The position numbers were made by a program, and so were the translations under genes. From an uncultured Prevotellaceae bacterium (lineage in GTDB: Bacteria > Bacteroidota > Bacteroidia > Bacteroidales > Muribaculaceae), in the NCBI GenBank assembly GCA_900320055.1, contig ONQS01000005.1:1-64000 (forward strand): a DNA stretch of 64,000 nt. Reading direction: 5' to 3'. The notes below the pieces were generated by a model, which worked only from the letters and a program-made list of their open reading frames with translations, did not search any database and was not told the origin of the DNA. How positions within the stretch are numbered: position 1 is the stretch's first letter; every line of letters begins with the position of its first letter. Positions 61,994 through 64,000 of the stretch are shown here, in pieces.

Positions 61994-62683
61994 ATGAAAA
62001 AGACTTTATGCTTATTATTGAGTGCTATGTTGATGCTCGGTATCTCGGGCTGTGGTTCAATGACTAACGCCACTAAGGGTGGTCTCATCGGTGGTGGCGG
62101 TGGTGCTGCTCTCGGTGCTGGCATCGGTGCCCTCATCGGTAAGGGCAAGGGCGCTGCCATCGGCGGTGCTATCGGTGCTGTTGCTGGCGGTGTTGCCGGT
62201 ACGCTCATTGGCAAGAAGATGGACAAGCAGGCTCGCGAGTTGGCCCAGATCGCTGGCGCTCAAGTTGACACTTGCACCGACGTTAATGGTTTCCAAGGCA
62301 TTAAGGTAACCTTTGACAACGGTATCCTGTTTGGTTTCAACAGTTCAAAACTGGGCGAAGACGCTAAGGCATCGCTCAACAAGTTTGCCGCTTCGCTGCT
62401 CAACAATCCCCAGACCGATGTGCAGATCTACGGTCACACCGACAACGTAGGTACCCGTGCTGCCAACGAGAAGGTGTCCAATGCCCGTGCCACCGAGGTA
62501 AGGAACTACCTGACCAACGCTGGCGTTCCCAGCGCTCGCATGACCAGCAAGGGTCTCGCTTATGACTATCCTGTTGCTAGCAACGACACCGAAGCAGGTC
62601 GTGCTCAGAACCGTCGCGTAGAGATCTACATCACTGCCAACGAGGATATGATCAAGGCTGCTCAAGATGGCACGCTCAACTAA
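61994..62683 (+). CDS. OmpA-family lipoprotein with glycine zipper
   Basis: A 229-residue envelope lipoprotein. The lipobox is 'MLGISGCGSM' (Cys about 18). Residues about 28-75 are a Gly/Ala-rich glycine-zipper segment ('GAALGAGIGALIGKGKGAAIGGAIGA' region) that can insert in a membrane or oligomerise. The C-terminal OmpA domain binds peptidoglycan through 'IYGHTDNVGTRAANEKVSNARA' region and 'AQNRRVEIYI'. It resembles Pal/YiaD-type proteins that tie the outer membrane to the wall. It has its own terminator. Confidence 0.92.
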   Translation: MKKTLCLLLSAMLMLGISGCGSMTNATKGGLIGGGGGAALGAGIGALIGKGKGAAIGGAIGAVAGGVAGTLIGKKMDKQARELAQIAGAQVDTCTDVNGFQGIKVTFDNGILFGFNSSKLGEDAKASLNKFAASLLNNPQTDVQIYGHTDNVGTRAANEKVSNARATEVRNYLTNAGVPSARMTSKGLAYDYPVASNDTEAGRAQNRRVEIYITANEDMIKAAQDGTLN

Positions 62684-62717
62684 TTCCGGAAGGATTTATT
62701 GAAACCAGTAAGAATTT

Positions 62718-62758
62718 AGCGAGGGCATTCCCGTTAGGGAGTGTCCTCGTTTTTTTTG
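62718..62758 (+). terminator. Hairpin terminator after the OmpA-like gene
   Basis: 62718-62732 pairs with 62737-62751 over 15 bp (several G-T pairs), 4-nt loop, followed by eight T. Between here and 62900 the sequence is very AT-rich without a gene. Confidence 0.8.
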
Positions 62759-62900
62759 TGCAAGTTGTTTGTATTGAGAGACTTTAGTATTCACACCATT
62801 TTTGTTTTGGTAAACTTTTTGAAAAATACAAAAATTTAATTGCCTAAAAATCAGAGACTTATAATTATTTAATAAAAACTTTATAAAATCATCCTTAAAT

Positions 62901-62931
62901 TTTGTTTTTCAAAATAATCGTATTAACTTTG
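62901..62931 (+). promoter_or_regulatory. Promoter of the ribonucleotide reductase gene
   Basis: TTTG (62901-62904), 19 nt, TAACTTTG (62924-62931): an exact consensus. Transcription near 62937 gives a leader of about 75 nt. I saw no cobalamin riboswitch in it. Confidence 0.8.
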
Positions 62932-63013
62932 CAAGGATTTTTGCGCATGAGCAATTTTCCTTTTATGTTATATACCTTTAAAAACTAACCAAATAACAAT
63001 ATACAGATAGCAA

Positions 63014-64000
63014 ATGGAATCAAAAACCTACACTTATCAGCAGGCATACGAAGCCTCGTTGAAGTACTTTGACGGCGATGAACTAGCCGCCAGGGTGTGG
63101 GCAACGAAGTATGCCTTGAAAGATTCATTTGGTCATCTCTATGAGTTGACCCCCGATGATATGCACCGTCGCATTGCGCGCGAGATTGCACGCATCGAGA
63201 AGAATTATCCTAATCCCCTGAGCGAGGACCGCTTGTTTGAACTGATGAGCCACTTCCGCTACATTGTGCCTCAGGGAAGTCCCATGGCTGGAATCGGCAA
63301 TAACTTCCAGGTGGGTTCACTGAGCAACTGTTTTGTAGTAGGTCTTGATGGCGAACCCGATAGTTATGGAGGTATCCTCAAGATTGACGAGGAACAGGTT
63401 CAACTCATGAAGCGCCGCGGAGGCGTGGGACACGACCTGTCACATATCCGACCCAAGGGCTCTCCCGTCAAGAACAGTGCCTTGACATCGACAGGTCTTG
63501 TGCCCTTTATGGTACGCTATAGCAACAGCACCCGCGAGGTTGCTCAGGACGGCCGCCGAGGAGCGCTCATGCTCACCGTAAGCATTAAGCATCCCGACGC
63601 CGAGTCGTTTATCGATGCTAAGATGGAGGAAGGCAAGGTCACGGGCGCTAATGTTTCGGTCCGCATCGATGACGCCTTTATGCAGGCCGCCGTCAATGGA
63701 ACGACATATCACCAGCAGTATCCCATCAATAGCGATAAGCCCTTGTACGAGAAAGATATCGATGCCGCCAAACTGTGGTCCAAGATTGTGCACAACGCAT
63801 GGCGCAGTGCCGAGCCCGGCATCCTCTTTTGGGATACCATCATACGCGAGTCAGTTCCCGACTGCTATGCCGACCTGGGTTTCAAGACCATCTCGACCAA
63901 TCCGTGTGGCGAAATCCCATTGTGTCCCTACGACAGTTGCCGCCTGATTGCCATCAACCTTTACAGTTATGTAAAGAACCCCTTCACTCCTGAGGCATAC
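63014..64000 (+). CDS. nrdJ: Adenosylcobalamin-dependent ribonucleotide reductase (class II), 5' part
   Basis: The open frame from ATG 63014 runs to the end of the window (329 codons, no stop), so only the N-terminal part is here. It reads as the catalytic subunit of a class II, B12-dependent ribonucleotide reductase, which makes deoxynucleotides without oxygen. Visible features: 'IVPQGSPMAGIGNNFQVGSLSNCFVV' region (first redox Cys), 'LMKRRGGVGHDLSHIRP', 'STREVAQDGRRGALMLTVS' and the active-site 'NPCGEIPLCPYDSC'. Class II rather than class Ia is inferred from the overall pattern and suits an anaerobe. The C-terminal barrel and the final Cys pair lie outside. Confidence 0.88.
   Translation, partial: MESKTYTYQQAYEASLKYFDGDELAARVWATKYALKDSFGHLYELTPDDMHRRIAREIARIEKNYPNPLSEDRLFELMSHFRYIVPQGSPMAGIGNNFQVGSLSNCFVVGLDGEPDSYGGILKIDEEQVQLMKRRGGVGHDLSHIRPKGSPVKNSALTSTGLVPFMVRYSNSTREVAQDGRRGALMLTVSIKHPDAESFIDAKMEEGKVTGANVSVRIDDAFMQAAVNGTTYHQQYPINSDKPLYEKDIDAAKLWSKIVHNAWRSAEPGILFWDTIIRESVPDCYADLGFKTISTNPCGEIPLCPYDSCRLIAINLYSYVKNPFTPEAY

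Noticed and set aside
62760..63013. Cobalamin riboswitch before the B12-dependent reductase
   Set aside because: The leader after the promoter is only about 75 nt and lacks the long structured box of a cobalamin riboswitch.

Overview
The window looks like the chromosome of an anaerobic, Gram-negative member of the Bacteroidales, possibly Muribaculaceae- or Prevotella-like; the family is a guess. Evidence is direct: promoters of the Bacteroidetes type (TTTG, about 20 nt, TAnnTTTG) precede many genes. LpxC is fused to FabZ, fructose-bisphosphatase is class III, and many proteins are typical of the order (DUF4827, LptD, MCE, OmpA lipoproteins). No rRNA, tRNA, CRISPR array or intact mobile element was seen.

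Layout. 1-2.2 kb: rpsA. 2.2-11.3 kb: a hydrogen-metabolism island. It has a trimeric bifurcating-type [FeFe] hydrogenase (hydB-hydA-hydC), a second single-chain [FeFe] hydrogenase with its own promoter, and, on the opposite strand, the H-cluster maturases HydF and HydG. HydE is not in the window. 11.5-22.2 kb: outer-membrane LPS assembly (LptD), a YiiX-like hydrolase, a LysE exporter, butyrate kinase and phosphate butyryltransferase, TatA/TatC, a Kef-type antiporter and MgtC. 22.2-29.6 kb: an accessory block bounded by two remnants of one insertion sequence. It carries a lipoprotein, an outer-membrane phospholipase A, a tandem pair of near-identical secreted proteins, a fragment of a yifB/comM-like gene and an AT-rich orphan lipoprotein.

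29.6-50.9 kb is mostly housekeeping: a nuclease/phosphatase-fold protein, NrnA-like phosphoesterase, DUF4827, GlmM, ComEC, AroE, an MCE protein, DnaA, a DnaQ-like exonuclease, GyrA, two related TPR proteins, the lipid A genes lpxA, lpxC-fabZ and lpxD, a thioredoxin lipoprotein, a threonylcarbamoyl-AMP synthase and a B3/B4 protein. 51-64 kb: an S9 peptidase, a HAD phosphatase, an orphan with a split signal peptide, DUF2284, DUF486, an AraC regulator, a metallophosphoesterase, a DbpA-like helicase, class III FBPase, an OmpA lipoprotein and the start of a B12-dependent ribonucleotide reductase that runs off the window.

The hydrogenases, their maturases and ptb-buk fit a fermentative metabolism that removes electrons as H2 and makes ATP from an acyl-CoA. 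The most unusual item is the second hydrogenase. It reads as the two ends of HydB (thioredoxin-like [2Fe-2S] domain and C-terminal two-cluster ferredoxin) joined directly to the H-cluster domain of HydA, without the NADH/FMN module.
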